Of a stretch of DNA of 64,000 nucleotides, positions 27,533 through 37,569 are shown piece by piece. Within the stretch, counting starts at the first letter, position 1; each line of letters begins with the position of its first letter. A model generated the notes under the pieces. That model did not search any database, had not been told where the DNA came from, and saw only the letters and a program-made list of their open reading frames with translations. The position numbers were made by a program, and so were the translations under genes. This stretch comes from Umezawaea endophytica (lineage in GTDB: Bacteria; Actinomycetota; Actinomycetes; Mycobacteriales; Pseudonocardiaceae). The stretch lies in the NCBI RefSeq assembly GCF_025061645.1, contig NZ_JANYMP010000023.1:1-64000 (forward strand), written 5' to 3'.

Positions 27533-28456
27533 GTGAACAAGCCCGGCACGTTGATCAGGTTCGGTGTCCTCGCCCTCGTCTGGGGTTCGAGCTTCCTGTG
27601 GATCAAGATCGCCCTGACCGGCCTGTCGCCGGTCCAGATCGCGGTCGTGCGCACGGCGCTGGGCGCGGCGGTCATCGTCGCGCTCGTGTACGCACGCGGC
27701 CACCGGCTGCCGCGGTCGCGCAAGGCGTGGGGCCACCTCACGTTCGCCGCGCTGTTCGGCAACGTGATCCCGTTCATCCTGTTCGCCGTCGGCGAGCAGA
27801 GCGTGGACTCCGGTGTGGCGGGCGTCATCAACTCGACGACCCCGCTGTGGACGCTCGCGATCGGCCTGCTCCTCGGGTTCGAGAAGCAGCGCGGCGGGGC
27901 GCGGCTGGCGGGGCTGGTGCTCGGCTTCGTCGGGACCCTGCTCATCTTCGCGCCGTGGGAGCACTCGGGACTGGCGAGCTGGGGTGCCCTGGCGTGCCTC
28001 GCGGCGGCCGCCAGCTACGCCGTGGCGTACGTCTACATCGGCCGCACGCTGTCCGGGCAGGGCCTGACGTCGATGCAGCTCTCCTCGACCCAGTTGGTCA
28101 TCGGCACCGGTCTCACGGCGCTGGTCGTGCCGGTCGCGGGCCTCCAGCCGGTGCACCTGAACCTCGCCGCGGTGATCGCGGTCGTCGTGCTGGGCGTCTT
28201 CGGCACCGGGGTCGCGTTCGTCATCAACTATCGGCTGATCGAGGACGAGGGCCCCACCAACGCGACCACGGTCGGCTACCTGCTGCCCGTCGTGTCGGTG
28301 CTGCTGGGCGCCGCGTTCCTGGGCGAGGCGCTGAGCGTCCGGGTCGTCGCGGGCATGGTCGTGGTGCTGTTCGGCATCGCGCTGACCCGCCGCCGCCCCG
28401 TCACGGCGGTCGCGCCCGTCGACACCCGACCGGTACAGCCCGTGACTCTGAAGTGA
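27533..28456 (+). CDS. EamA/DMT-superfamily exporter
   Basis: 307 residues from GTG 27533. Ten membrane segments in two homologous halves, starting LIRFGVLALVWGSSFLWIKIAL, with the second EamA repeat near LASWGALACLAAAASYAVAYVYIGRTL. Ends VVLFGIALTRRR and a short polar tail. Such transporters export amino acids, nucleosides or drugs. Probably controlled by the divergent LysR regulator. Substrate unknown. Confidence 0.92.
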   Translation: MNKPGTLIRFGVLALVWGSSFLWIKIALTGLSPVQIAVVRTALGAAVIVALVYARGHRLPRSRKAWGHLTFAALFGNVIPFILFAVGEQSVDSGVAGVINSTTPLWTLAIGLLLGFEKQRGGARLAGLVLGFVGTLLIFAPWEHSGLASWGALACLAAAASYAVAYVYIGRTLSGQGLTSMQLSSTQLVIGTGLTALVVPVAGLQPVHLNLAAVIAVVVLGVFGTGVAFVINYRLIEDEGPTNATTVGYLLPVVSVLLGAAFLGEALSVRVVAGMVVVLFGIALTRRRPVTAVAPVDTRPVQPVTLK

Positions 28457-28644
28457 TCAACAACTACTGAGCGTGCGACGCCTGGAAAGCCAGTTGAGAC
28501 GAGCCAACAGGCCAAACAGGCGTGAATGAGACCCACGTCTCCCCCGATAGCGTGGTTGTCGGGCGAATAGCGTCTCGGAGCGCTGTCTCGGACGTCTCTT
28601 CCCATGAGAGCGTGAACAACGCAGGTAGGGAAGGGATGAACAAG

Positions 28645-29058
28645 ATGTCCGAGAACACGATCATCACCGCCGGCACCACGTTCCATCTGCTGGTCCCCGG
28701 CATCGCGCCGGCACCGGTGGAGGCGGAGCTCCAGTACAACCCGGAAGACCCGTACGCGGTCGCCGTCCTGTTCCACACCGGGCAGGGCAAGGTCGAGTGG
28801 ATGTTCGCGCGCGACCTGCTGGCCGACGGACTGCTGACCCCGTCCGGCGAGGGCGACATCATGGTGCGGCCCGCGGCGGATGACCCGGAGCGCGTCCTGC
28901 TGGAGCTGAACGCCCCCACCGGCTTCGCGATCCTGTCGGCCGAGGCCGAGCACATCGCCGAGTTCCTCGACCTCACGTACGACGTCGTGCAGCCCGGTGA
29001 AGAGGACCTGTGGATCGACTTCGACCGGGAGTTGGCCAAGCTCGTCGCCTCGAGCTGA
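28645..29058 (+). CDS. SsgA-family sporulation/cell-division protein (SsgB-like)
   Basis: 137 residues. ATG 28645 (MSENTIITAG) has AAGGG nine bases upstream; ATG 28636 is closer to the site than usual. The SsgA-like fold is clear: LQYNPEDPYAVAVLFHTGQGKVEWMFARDLLADGLLTPSGEGDIMVRP matches SsgB at DPYAV, FHTG, VEW.FARDLL and GL..P.G.GD. In Streptomyces SsgB recruits FtsZ to future septa. Here the gene sits 22 bases upstream of kinase 3, so regulation of, or by, that kinase is plausible but unproven. Non-sporulating relatives also carry single SsgB-like proteins. Confidence 0.9.
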   Translation: MSENTIITAGTTFHLLVPGIAPAPVEAELQYNPEDPYAVAVLFHTGQGKVEWMFARDLLADGLLTPSGEGDIMVRPAADDPERVLLELNAPTGFAILSAEAEHIAEFLDLTYDVVQPGEEDLWIDFDRELAKLVASS

Positions 29059-29067
29059 GCGGACCGC

Positions 29068-29073
29068 TAGCCT
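29068..29073 (+). promoter_or_regulatory. -10 element of kinase 3 (leaderless)
   Basis: TAGCCT ends seven bases before the GTG of kinase 3. The stretch GCTAGCCTGCTCGAC is nearly repeated before kinase 4, supporting both as functional promoters. Confidence 0.6.
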
Positions 29074-29080
29074 GCTCGAC

Positions 29081-30484
29081 GTGAACGCTGTCGGCGGCCG
29101 TTACGTCCTCAAGGAGGAGATCGGCAGCGGCGGGATGGGTGTGGTGTGGCTGGCTCACGACGAGCTGCTGCACCGCGAGGTGGCGGTCAAGCAGCTCAAG
29201 CTGCCAGACCTGGCACCGGCGGCGTCCGAGGTGGCCCGCACCCGCGCCATGCGCGAGGCGCGCATCGCGGCCCGGCTCCAGCACCCGAACGCGATCGTGG
29301 TCTACGACGTGGTCGTCGAGGACGACCTGCCGTGGATCGTCATGGAGTACCTGCCGTCCCGCAGCCTCGCGGCACTGGTCGAGGAGCGGGGTCCGCTGAC
29401 CCCGGCCGAGGCGGCCCGGATCGGCGAGAAGGTGGCGGCGGCGCTGGCCGCGGCGCACGCGAAGGGCATCGTGCACCGCGACGTGAAGCCCGGCAACGTC
29501 CTGATCGGCCACGACGGCACCGTGAAGCTCACCGATTTCGGCATCTCCCGCGCGACCGGCGACGTGACCATCACCGAAGCAGGCGCGCTCGCGGGGACCC
29601 CCGCGTACCTGGCGCCCGAGGTGGCGCGCGGCGACGCGCCCGACTCCAGGTCGGACCTGTTCTCCCTCGGCGCGACGCTGTACGCGGCCGTCGAGAACCG
29701 GTCCCCGTACGGCGACAGCGACAACAACCTCGGCCTGCTCTACCGGGCCGCCACCGGCAAGCTGGAACGCCCCGTCCGCGCGGGCTCGCTGTCCCGGCCC
29801 CTGGAACTGCTGCTGGCCGTCGACCCGGCCCAGCGCCCCACCGCCACCCAGGCCACCGCGCTCCTCCAGGTGCTGCCGACCGAGGTCATCCCCACTCCGA
29901 AGGGCATCCCGGTACAGGCGCCCCCTCCCCCCGCCCAGACGCCGTCCGAGCAGACTCGCCCGCAGGCCCGGCCCACCCAGCACCTCCCCCCGCGCCCACA
30001 GGCGCCGCCGCCGAGCACCCCGGCCCCCCGAGCACGGCCCCGCTGGCTCGTGCCGGTCCTCGTCGTCTGCCTGCTCCTCGGCGGCGCGGCGGCGGCCAGG
30101 GCGTTCCTGCCGCTGGGCGGGCGGAACCACGACGCCCCGTCCTCGTCCAGCTCGACCACCACCACGCCGAAGGCGGTCCAGCTCACCGACCAGGTGGCGT
30201 CGAACTTCGTGCTCGGCTACCTGCGCTCCGTCAAGCACGAGACGCGCGGCTCGTGGGAGAAGCTGACCGACGCCTCCCGGAAGTCGTACGCCGACTACGA
30301 GGAGAGCACGGCGGCGTTCGACGAGCTGATCCCGCTGGCGAACCCCGAGGTGGTGCGCAGCGGTGACGACTTCCTGGTGATCGGGAAGGTCAAGGTCGTC
30401 ACGAAGGGCGTGCCGACCACCAAGGACTACCGGTTCAGGGTCCTGCTCGTGGAGGGTCGCCCGAGGCTCCAGCAGGAGGGCTAG
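29081..30484 (+). CDS. Ser/Thr protein kinase with extracytoplasmic domain (kinase 3)
   Basis: 467 residues. GTG 29081 lies seven bases after a TAGCCT -10 element and no ribosome site is present, so translation is probably leaderless. Kinase domain: IGSGGMGVVW, Lys37, HRDVKPGNV with Asp134, DFG from Asp152, GTPAYLAPEVARG. Pro-rich linker (APPPPAQTPSEQ...PPPSTPAPRARP), membrane segment near 343-368 (WLVPVLVVCLLLGGAAAARAFL), short Ser/Thr spacer, then an outer domain of about 100 residues (TDQVASNFVLGYLRSVKHETRGSWEKLTDASR; DYRFRVLLVEGRPRL). Very similar to kinase 4 in the kinase domain, with some identical 50-base DNA stretches, which indicates tandem duplication or conversion. Confidence 0.94.
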   Translation: MNAVGGRYVLKEEIGSGGMGVVWLAHDELLHREVAVKQLKLPDLAPAASEVARTRAMREARIAARLQHPNAIVVYDVVVEDDLPWIVMEYLPSRSLAALVEERGPLTPAEAARIGEKVAAALAAAHAKGIVHRDVKPGNVLIGHDGTVKLTDFGISRATGDVTITEAGALAGTPAYLAPEVARGDAPDSRSDLFSLGATLYAAVENRSPYGDSDNNLGLLYRAATGKLERPVRAGSLSRPLELLLAVDPAQRPTATQATALLQVLPTEVIPTPKGIPVQAPPPPAQTPSEQTRPQARPTQHLPPRPQAPPPSTPAPRARPRWLVPVLVVCLLLGGAAAARAFLPLGGRNHDAPSSSSSTTTTPKAVQLTDQVASNFVLGYLRSVKHETRGSWEKLTDASRKSYADYEESTAAFDELIPLANPEVVRSGDDFLVIGKVKVVTKGVPTTKDYRFRVLLVEGRPRLQQEG

Positions 30485-30539
30485 CGGGACACCCGCCATC
30501 TGAGACGTCCGACTCGCCACCGGCGACCCGGCAGCCAGC

Positions 30540-30545
30540 TAACCT
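30540..30545 (+). promoter_or_regulatory. -10 element of kinase 4 (leaderless)
   Basis: TAACCT ends seven bases before GTG 30553. The context GCTAACCTGCTCGTC matches the element of kinase 3 at 12 of 15 or more positions. Confidence 0.6.
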
Positions 30546-30552
30546 GCTCGTC

Positions 30553-31887
30553 GTGGTGAACGCGGTGGGCGAGCGGTACCTCCTGCTGGAGCAGATCGGT
30601 GCCGGCGCCATGGGTGTCGTCTGGCGGGCCCACGACGAGCTGCTGCACCGCGAGGTGGCGGTCAAGCAGCTCAAGCTGCCCGACCTGGACCCGGTGGCGA
30701 CCGACATGGCCCGGACCCGCGCCATGCGCGAGGCGCGCATCGCGGCCCGGCTCCAGCACCCGAACGCCATCGGCGTGTTCGACGTGGTCGTCCAGGACGA
30801 CCTGCCGTGGCTGGTCATGGAGTACCTGCCGTCCCGCAGCCTCGCGGCGCTGCTGGCCGAGAACGGGCCGCTGCACCCGGTCGAGGCGGCGCGGATCGGC
30901 GGCAAGATCGCGGCGGCGCTGGCCGCGGCGCACGCGGCGGGCATCACGCACCGCGACGTGAAGCCCGGCAACGTCCTGATCGGCCACGACGGCACCGTGA
31001 AGCTCACCGACTTCGGCATCTCCCGCGCGGTCGGCGACGGCACGCTCACCGAGGCGGGCATGATCTCCGGCACCCCCGCCTACCTGGCGCCCGAGATCGC
31101 CCGCGGCGACGCACCGGACGCGCGGTCGGACGTGTTCTCGCTCGGCGCGACCCTGTACGCGATGACCGAGGACCGGTCGCCGTACGGGGCGACCGACAAC
31201 AACCTCGGCCTCATCTACCGGGCGGCCACCGGCAAGATCGACCCGCCGTCGCGGGCCGGAACGCTGACCGGTCCGCTGAAGCGGCTGCTGTCGAACGACC
31301 CGGCGAGGCGGCCGACCGCCGCCCAGGCCGTCGACCTGCTGGCGTCGGACGAAGGGCCGACCTCGGTCTTCCGGCGTCCCGCCGTCGAGCCGAGGAGGGC
31401 TCCCCGGTGGATCGTGCCCGTCGTCGCGGCCCTGGTGCTGATCGCCGGGGGCGTGGTGGGTGGGCTGGTGTGGTTGCTGCCCCTCGTCGACGAGCACCTG
31501 GTCTTCACGTTCGACGAGAGCGTGACCGTGCAGGAGTCGGGGACCGGGCAGGACCCGAACGTCCCGGTGGACGCCCTCAGCCCGGTGGACGCGGCGGCGA
31601 ACTTCGTCCGCGACCACTACCGCCAGGCCGCCTCCGACCCCACGACCGCGTGGAACAACCTGACCGAGAGCTTCCGGCCGACGCTGGAGGAGTACGAGGG
31701 CTTCTGGTCCAAGTACGACGAGGTCCAGCCGGACATCCTGACCGTGTCCGCCAGGCCGAACGGCTCCTACACCGTGGACGTCCAGCTCACCTTCGTGCTC
31801 GGCAGCAGCCTGGACGTCCAGACCTACCGGGTCGGCGTCGAGGTCGTCGACGGCGCGCGGAAGATCGTCAGCTCGTCGAAGATCTGA
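30553..31887 (+). CDS. Ser/Thr protein kinase with extracytoplasmic domain (kinase 4)
   Basis: 444 residues, tandem paralogue of kinase 3. IGAGAMGVVW, Lys38 in VAVKQLKLPDL, HRDVKPGN with Asp135, DFG from Asp153, GTPAYLAPEIARG. The cytoplasmic linker is much shorter than in kinase 3. Membrane segment near 280-303 (WIVPVVAALVLIAGGVVGGLVWLLPL), then the shared outer domain: ANFVRDHYRQAASDPTTAWNNLTESF, YEGFWSKYDEVQPDILTVSA, YTVDVQLTFVLG. The 3' end overlaps the convergent PAP2 gene by 20 bases. Confidence 0.94.
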   Translation: MVNAVGERYLLLEQIGAGAMGVVWRAHDELLHREVAVKQLKLPDLDPVATDMARTRAMREARIAARLQHPNAIGVFDVVVQDDLPWLVMEYLPSRSLAALLAENGPLHPVEAARIGGKIAAALAAAHAAGITHRDVKPGNVLIGHDGTVKLTDFGISRAVGDGTLTEAGMISGTPAYLAPEIARGDAPDARSDVFSLGATLYAMTEDRSPYGATDNNLGLIYRAATGKIDPPSRAGTLTGPLKRLLSNDPARRPTAAQAVDLLASDEGPTSVFRRPAVEPRRAPRWIVPVVAALVLIAGGVVGGLVWLLPLVDEHLVFTFDESVTVQESGTGQDPNVPVDALSPVDAAANFVRDHYRQAASDPTTAWNNLTESFRPTLEEYEGFWSKYDEVQPDILTVSARPNGSYTVDVQLTFVLGSSLDVQTYRVGVEVVDGARKIVSSSKI

Positions 31888-32497
31888 GCGCCAGCTCCAG
31901 CAGCGCGTACCCGCCACCGCCCACGACGACGCCCATGAGCGAGCCGACGAGCACCTGCGCGGCCGTGTGGTCGCCCAGCTCCACCCGCGACCACGCCACG
32001 AGCACGGCGGGCACGACCAGCACCAGCAACCACGGCCCGTAGACGACCGCGCCCACGACCACGGCGGCGAACGCCACGGCCGCGTGCAGCGACACCTTCC
32101 ACTTCAGGCCGAACGTGATGGCCATGCTGACGACCAGCGACGCGAACATGCTGCCCGCCAGCGCGAGCATCTCGTGCGGGGCGCCGCCCACCACGAGCAC
32201 GGCCGTGCCGACGGCGAGCGAGCCGCCCGCCGCGACCAGCGGCACCAGCCTGCCCTCGCGGTTGGTGACGTGGTGGCCGTCCCAGCGGCCGCTGCGGGCG
32301 CCCTTCACGATGACGACCATCGGGATCACCGACGCCGTGATGGCGACGACGAGCCCCCACGCGACCGTCGGCCACAGCTCGCGGGTCGCGGCGGCGGCCA
32401 CGGCGAACGGCAGCGTGAGCACCCACACCCACGGTGCGAGCACCTCGGTGGCGAAGCGGGCCAAGCGGTGAACCGGTGGTGACGTGCGCTGGGTCAA
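31868..32497 (-). CDS. PAP2-superfamily membrane protein
   Basis: 209 residues with six hydrophobic segments. The region KWKVSLHAAV and WSRVELGDHTAAQVLVGSLMG resemble the SxxHA and SRxxxGDHT blocks of PAP2 phosphatases, so a phosphatidic-acid or polyprenyl-phosphate phosphatase role is likely. The first PAP2 motif (KxxxxxxRP) is not clear. TTG start one base after the stop of the response regulator, so it is probably the last gene of the sensor-kinase operon. Its end overlaps kinase 4 on the other strand. Confidence 0.75.
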   Translation of the reverse strand: MTQRTSPPVHRLARFATEVLAPWVWVLTLPFAVAAAATRELWPTVAWGLVVAITASVIPMVVIVKGARSGRWDGHHVTNREGRLVPLVAAGGSLAVGTAVLVVGGAPHEMLALAGSMFASLVVSMAITFGLKWKVSLHAAVAFAAVVVGAVVYGPWLLVLVVPAVLVAWSRVELGDHTAAQVLVGSLMGVVVGGGGYALLELALRSSTS

Positions 32498-32498
32498 C

Positions 32499-33161
32499 TC
32501 AGACCAGCCTGCGGTCGGAGGCCCAGCGGGACAGCTCGTAGCGGTTGGAGAGCTGCGTCTTGCGCAGCACGCTCGACACGTGCGTCTCGACCGTCTTCAC
32601 CGAGATGAACAGCTCCGAGGCGATCTCCTTGTACGCGTAGCCGCGCGCCAGCAGCCGCAGCACATCCCGCTCGCGCGGGGTCAGCAGGTCCAGCTCGGGG
32701 TCCCGGATCGGGGCCGCGCCGGGCCGGTCGGCGAACGCGTCCAGCACGAAGCCCGCGAGCCGCGGCGAGAACACCGCGTCGCCGTCGGACACCCGCACGA
32801 CCGCGCGCACCAGCTCCTGGCTGGAGATCGTCTTGGTCACGTAGCCGCGGGCGCCCGCGCGGATGACCGCGATGACGTCCTCGGCGGCGTCGGAGACCGA
32901 GAGCGCGAGGAACACGACGTCCGGCAGCGCGGTCCGCACCTGGGCGAGCACCGCGGCACCGCCGCCGTCGGGCATGTGGACGTCGAGCAGCACCACGTCC
33001 GGCCGGTGGTGGCCGATCCCGGCGACCGCCTCGCCGACGGAGCCCGCCTCGCCGACGACCTCGATCTCGTCGCTGATCGAATCGAGCTCGGCCCGAACCC
33101 CCGCGCGGAACAGCGCGTGGTCGTCGACCAGGAACACCCTGACCCGTTTGCCTTCGGTCAC
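32499..33161 (-). CDS. NarL/LuxR-family response regulator
   Basis: 220 residues. Receiver domain with the acidic pair Asp13-Asp14, phosphoacceptor Asp60 (VVLLDVHMPDGGG) and switch Lys in YVTKTIS; C-terminal LuxR helix-turn-helix LTPRERDVLRLLARGYAYKEIASELFISVKTVETHVSSVLRK. The start overlaps the 3' end of the histidine kinase gene by four bases, so kinase and regulator are co-translated. Probably the output half of an envelope-stress two-component system. Confidence 0.95.
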   Translation of the reverse strand: MTEGKRVRVFLVDDHALFRAGVRAELDSISDEIEVVGEAGSVGEAVAGIGHHRPDVVLLDVHMPDGGGAAVLAQVRTALPDVVFLALSVSDAAEDVIAVIRAGARGYVTKTISSQELVRAVVRVSDGDAVFSPRLAGFVLDAFADRPGAAPIRDPELDLLTPRERDVLRLLARGYAYKEIASELFISVKTVETHVSSVLRKTQLSNRYELSRWASDRRLV

Positions 33162-34393
33162 GACCTGGCCTCCTGCTTCCTCGGCATCTCCAAGTGCACC
33201 TCCGTGCCCTCTCCAGGGCTCGTGCGCAACTTGGCCTCCCCACCGTGCCGGACCATTCTCCCCCGGATCGAGTCAGCTAGGCCATGCCGGTCCTCCGGAA
33301 CGGACTCGGGGTCGAAACCCTTGCCGCGGTCGCGCACGAAGACGGTGACGCCGTCCTCCTCCACCTCGCCGTAGACGCTGATCTCGGCCACCCCGGCGTG
33401 CTTGGCCGCGTTGACCATCGCCTCGCGCGCCGCCTGCACCATCGCGAGCAGGTTGTGGTCCAGCGCGCAGTCGCCGACGACGACCTGCTGCACCGAGATG
33501 GCGAACGTGTCCTCGACCTCCCCCGAGGCCAGGGCGATGGCGGCGGACACCGTGGTCGGCCGCGCGGTGTCGCCGACGTCGCGGCCGTACAGCCAGTCCC
33601 GCAACTGGCGTTCCTGGCCGCGCGCGAGCCTGCGGACCTCGCGCGGTGCCTCGGCCTGCTTCTGGATCAGCGCCAGCGTCTGGAGCACCGAGTCGTGCAG
33701 GTGGGCGGCGATCTCCGCCCGCTCCTCGGTCCGGATGCGCGCGCTGCGCTCCTCACCGAGGTCGTTCACCAGCTTGATCCACAGCGGCACGGTGAGCAGG
33801 GCGACGCCCGCCAGCGTCGCGAGCACCGCGACCAGCGTGAACTGGATCTGGTCGAGCTGGTAGGTGGTGACCACCAGCACCCCGATGCCGAGCGCGACCA
33901 GCGCCACCCCGGCGGCGATCCGGATCAGCGTCGACCGGCCGCTCTTGCCCAGCACCCCGCTGCGCGCCCCGTCGCGCCAGCGGCGGCGCTGCGCCTCGTC
34001 CGCCTCCCGCCACACGACGGCCGCGCCGACCAGCGCCACCGCCATCGGACCGACGATCCACCCGCTGACCGCCCCCGTGAGCAGCGTGACCAGCACCGCC
34101 GCGCCGAGCCCCAGCGCCAGCAGACCGACGGCCTGCTGGCGTTCCCTCGGCTTCAGCGGCGCTTCCCCCGGCTCGCCGGTGACCCGCTGCGGCACGAAGA
34201 TCCACAGCAGGCCGTACGCGATCACGCCGACGCCGTTCAGCGCCGTGAGCGCGGCGAAGACCGCGCGCACCCAGAACACCTCGACGCCGAGGTGGTCGGC
34301 GATCCCGCCCGCCACCCCCGCGACCACGCGCCCGTTGCGGCGTCTGCGGACCGCGAGGTCCGCCCCTGCTGCCAACTCCACCTGCGAACTCAC
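33158..34393 (-). CDS. PspC-domain sensor histidine kinase (NarL-type)
   Basis: 411 residues from GTG 34393. A cytosolic start is followed by a PspC domain (RRRRNGRVVAGVAGGIADHLGVEVFWVRAVFAAL, residues 16-72), four further hydrophobic segments to about 207, then HisKA_3 dimerisation with phospho-acceptor His233 (EERAEIAAHLHDSVLQTLALIQ) and an HATPase_c domain (AAREAMVNAAKHAG; FVRDRGKGFDPE; HGLADSIRGRM). The PspC-HK fusion next to a PspC/LiaF-like protein is the actinobacterial envelope-stress arrangement. Divergent from that protein, 110 bases apart. Confidence 0.94.
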   Translation of the reverse strand: MSSQVELAAGADLAVRRRRNGRVVAGVAGGIADHLGVEVFWVRAVFAALTALNGVGVIAYGLLWIFVPQRVTGEPGEAPLKPRERQQAVGLLALGLGAAVLVTLLTGAVSGWIVGPMAVALVGAAVVWREADEAQRRRWRDGARSGVLGKSGRSTLIRIAAGVALVALGIGVLVVTTYQLDQIQFTLVAVLATLAGVALLTVPLWIKLVNDLGEERSARIRTEERAEIAAHLHDSVLQTLALIQKQAEAPREVRRLARGQERQLRDWLYGRDVGDTARPTTVSAAIALASGEVEDTFAISVQQVVVGDCALDHNLLAMVQAAREAMVNAAKHAGVAEISVYGEVEEDGVTVFVRDRGKGFDPESVPEDRHGLADSIRGRMVRHGGEAKLRTSPGEGTEVHLEMPRKQEARS

Positions 34394-34503
34394 CACCCGA
34401 TCGTCACACGTGCCCGGACGTGAATCATCAGGGTTCCACCCGAGTCGGTGTTCAGGGTGCACCCCCGATGTGCCGAGCGCCGCGAAGCCGCAAACTCGGT
34501 GAC

Positions 34504-35733
34504 GTGAGTGGGAACGTGACAGCAGCCAACGTCGAGGAGACGTTGAAGGACTTCTGGGTCAGCAGGCCCAGACGGCCGCACCGCGGGCGGAAGATCGCCG
34601 GTGTGGCCGAGGGCATCGCGGAGCGGTACCGGATCGACCCGGTGATCGTGCGGGTCGCTTTCGTCGCGATGGCGTTGTGCAACGGTGCCGGCGTGTTCAT
34701 CTACCTGCTGGGCTGGCTCGGGCTGCCCCAGGAGGACGACGAGGTGTCACCCGTCGAGGCGTTGATCGGGAAGGGCCGCAGCTCGACCCCGATCCCGCTG
34801 ACGGTGCTGCTCTGCCTGGCGCTGTTCCCGGCGACCGGGTTCTTCTTCGACGGTGGTTTCACGATGGTGGCCGGGGTGCTGCTGTCCGTCGGGGCCATCT
34901 ACCTCCTGCACCAGAACCGGGGCGCGCAGAACCGGCCCGCCCCGATGACCACGACCACCTCGACCACGGATCAGGTGACCACCATGGGCACGGGCCAGGA
35001 GAAGACGGCCGACACCCCTCCGGCCTGGGACCCGCTGGGCGCCGCGCCCTTCGCGTGGGACCTGCCCGAACCCGGCCAGGGGATGGTTCAGCCGCCCGAG
35101 GCCCCTCCCGCGCGGAGGTCACGGCACCGGTCGCCCATCACCGGCATCACGCTGGGCGTGTCGCTGCTGGTCGTGGCCGGAGCCGTCATCGCGGGCCCCT
35201 ACATCGACTGGCTGAGCCCGTTGCACACCCTGGGCCTGGTCATCGGCGTCATGGCGCTCGGGCTGGTGGCCGGCGCGTTCAGCCGCGGCGGGCGCGGCCT
35301 GATCGGCCTGGTCATCCCGCTGAGCCTCGTCGCGGTGTTCGGCACGATCGCGAACTTCGACGACTTCGGCGGCAGCGACCGCATCGGCGACTTCACCGAC
35401 AAGCCCGCGTCGATCGAGCAGGTGCAGCAGCGGTACGACACCAGGGCGGGCACCATCGAGATCGACCTGACCGCGCTGCCCAGCTCGGGCACGGTCGAGA
35501 CCGAGGTCTACGCGGCCGTCGGCGCAGTGCAGGTGACCGTGCCGAAGAACGCCGACGTCGAGGTGCGCTGCGAGACCGAGGTCGGGTCCGTGCAATGCCT
35601 GGGCAAGCAGAGCGACGGGCGGGCGCCCGCGTTCGAGTTCACCTCCGAGGGCGAGGACAAGGCCGACGGAGGCCTCAAGATCGTGCTCAACGCGCACGCC
35701 GGATTGGGAGAGGTCGTGGTCAACCGTGGCTGA
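34504..35733 (+). CDS. PspC/LiaF-like envelope-stress membrane protein
   Basis: 409 residues from GTG 34504. N-terminal PspC domain (RRPHRGRKIAGVAEGIAERYRIDPVIVRVAFVAM), then membrane segments, a Thr/Pro-rich linker, three more segments near 225-300, and a C-terminal LiaF-like beta domain (AGTIEIDLTALPSSGTVETEVYAAVGAVQVTVPKNADVEVRCETEVGS). LiaF-type proteins hold a cognate sensor kinase inactive until the envelope is damaged. The divergent PspC-kinase and its regulator are the obvious partners. Confidence 0.9.
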   Translation: MSGNVTAANVEETLKDFWVSRPRRPHRGRKIAGVAEGIAERYRIDPVIVRVAFVAMALCNGAGVFIYLLGWLGLPQEDDEVSPVEALIGKGRSSTPIPLTVLLCLALFPATGFFFDGGFTMVAGVLLSVGAIYLLHQNRGAQNRPAPMTTTTSTTDQVTTMGTGQEKTADTPPAWDPLGAAPFAWDLPEPGQGMVQPPEAPPARRSRHRSPITGITLGVSLLVVAGAVIAGPYIDWLSPLHTLGLVIGVMALGLVAGAFSRGGRGLIGLVIPLSLVAVFGTIANFDDFGGSDRIGDFTDKPASIEQVQQRYDTRAGTIEIDLTALPSSGTVETEVYAAVGAVQVTVPKNADVEVRCETEVGSVQCLGKQSDGRAPAFEFTSEGEDKADGGLKIVLNAHAGLGEVVVNRG

Positions 35734-35932
35734 CCAGGAGGTGGAGTCGCGCGGCGGCTTCGACGTCGTGTCGCTCGTGTTCGGGCTCGGGGCCGCGCTG
35801 GTGTCGGCGTTCGTGCTGACCGGCGGGAACAACTGGCCCGACTTCTTCGACCTGCGGTGGGTGATCGCCGGTGGCGCGATCGTCGTCGGACTGGCCCTGC
35901 TGGCCGGATCGGTGTTCCGCCAACGCCGCTAG
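35726..35932 (+). CDS. Small membrane protein coupled to the PspC/LiaF-like gene
   Basis: 68 residues. GTG 35726 overlaps the upstream stop by eight bases, so it is translationally coupled. Two hydrophobic segments (VSLVFGLGAALVSAFVLTGG and WVIAGGAIVVGLALLAGSVF) with a basic RQRR end. No family recognised; probably part of the same envelope-stress unit. Confidence 0.75.
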   Translation: MADQEVESRGGFDVVSLVFGLGAALVSAFVLTGGNNWPDFFDLRWVIAGGAIVVGLALLAGSVFRQRR

Positions 35933-35952
35933 GAGTCCCGCCACTCACGCGG

Positions 35953-35984
35953 AAGGCCGTGACCCCCTCGGGGGTCACGGCCTT
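35953..35984. terminator. Bidirectional terminator
   Basis: A perfect 14-bp stem (35953-35966 with 35971-35984) and a CTCG loop, between the convergent small membrane protein and guaA; the A-A / T-T ends give a short tail on both strands. Confidence 0.85.
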
Positions 35985-36000
35985 CGTGGTCAGCGGGGGA

Positions 36001-37560
<1,560 letters not shown>

Positions 37561-37569
37561 GGCGCAAGG

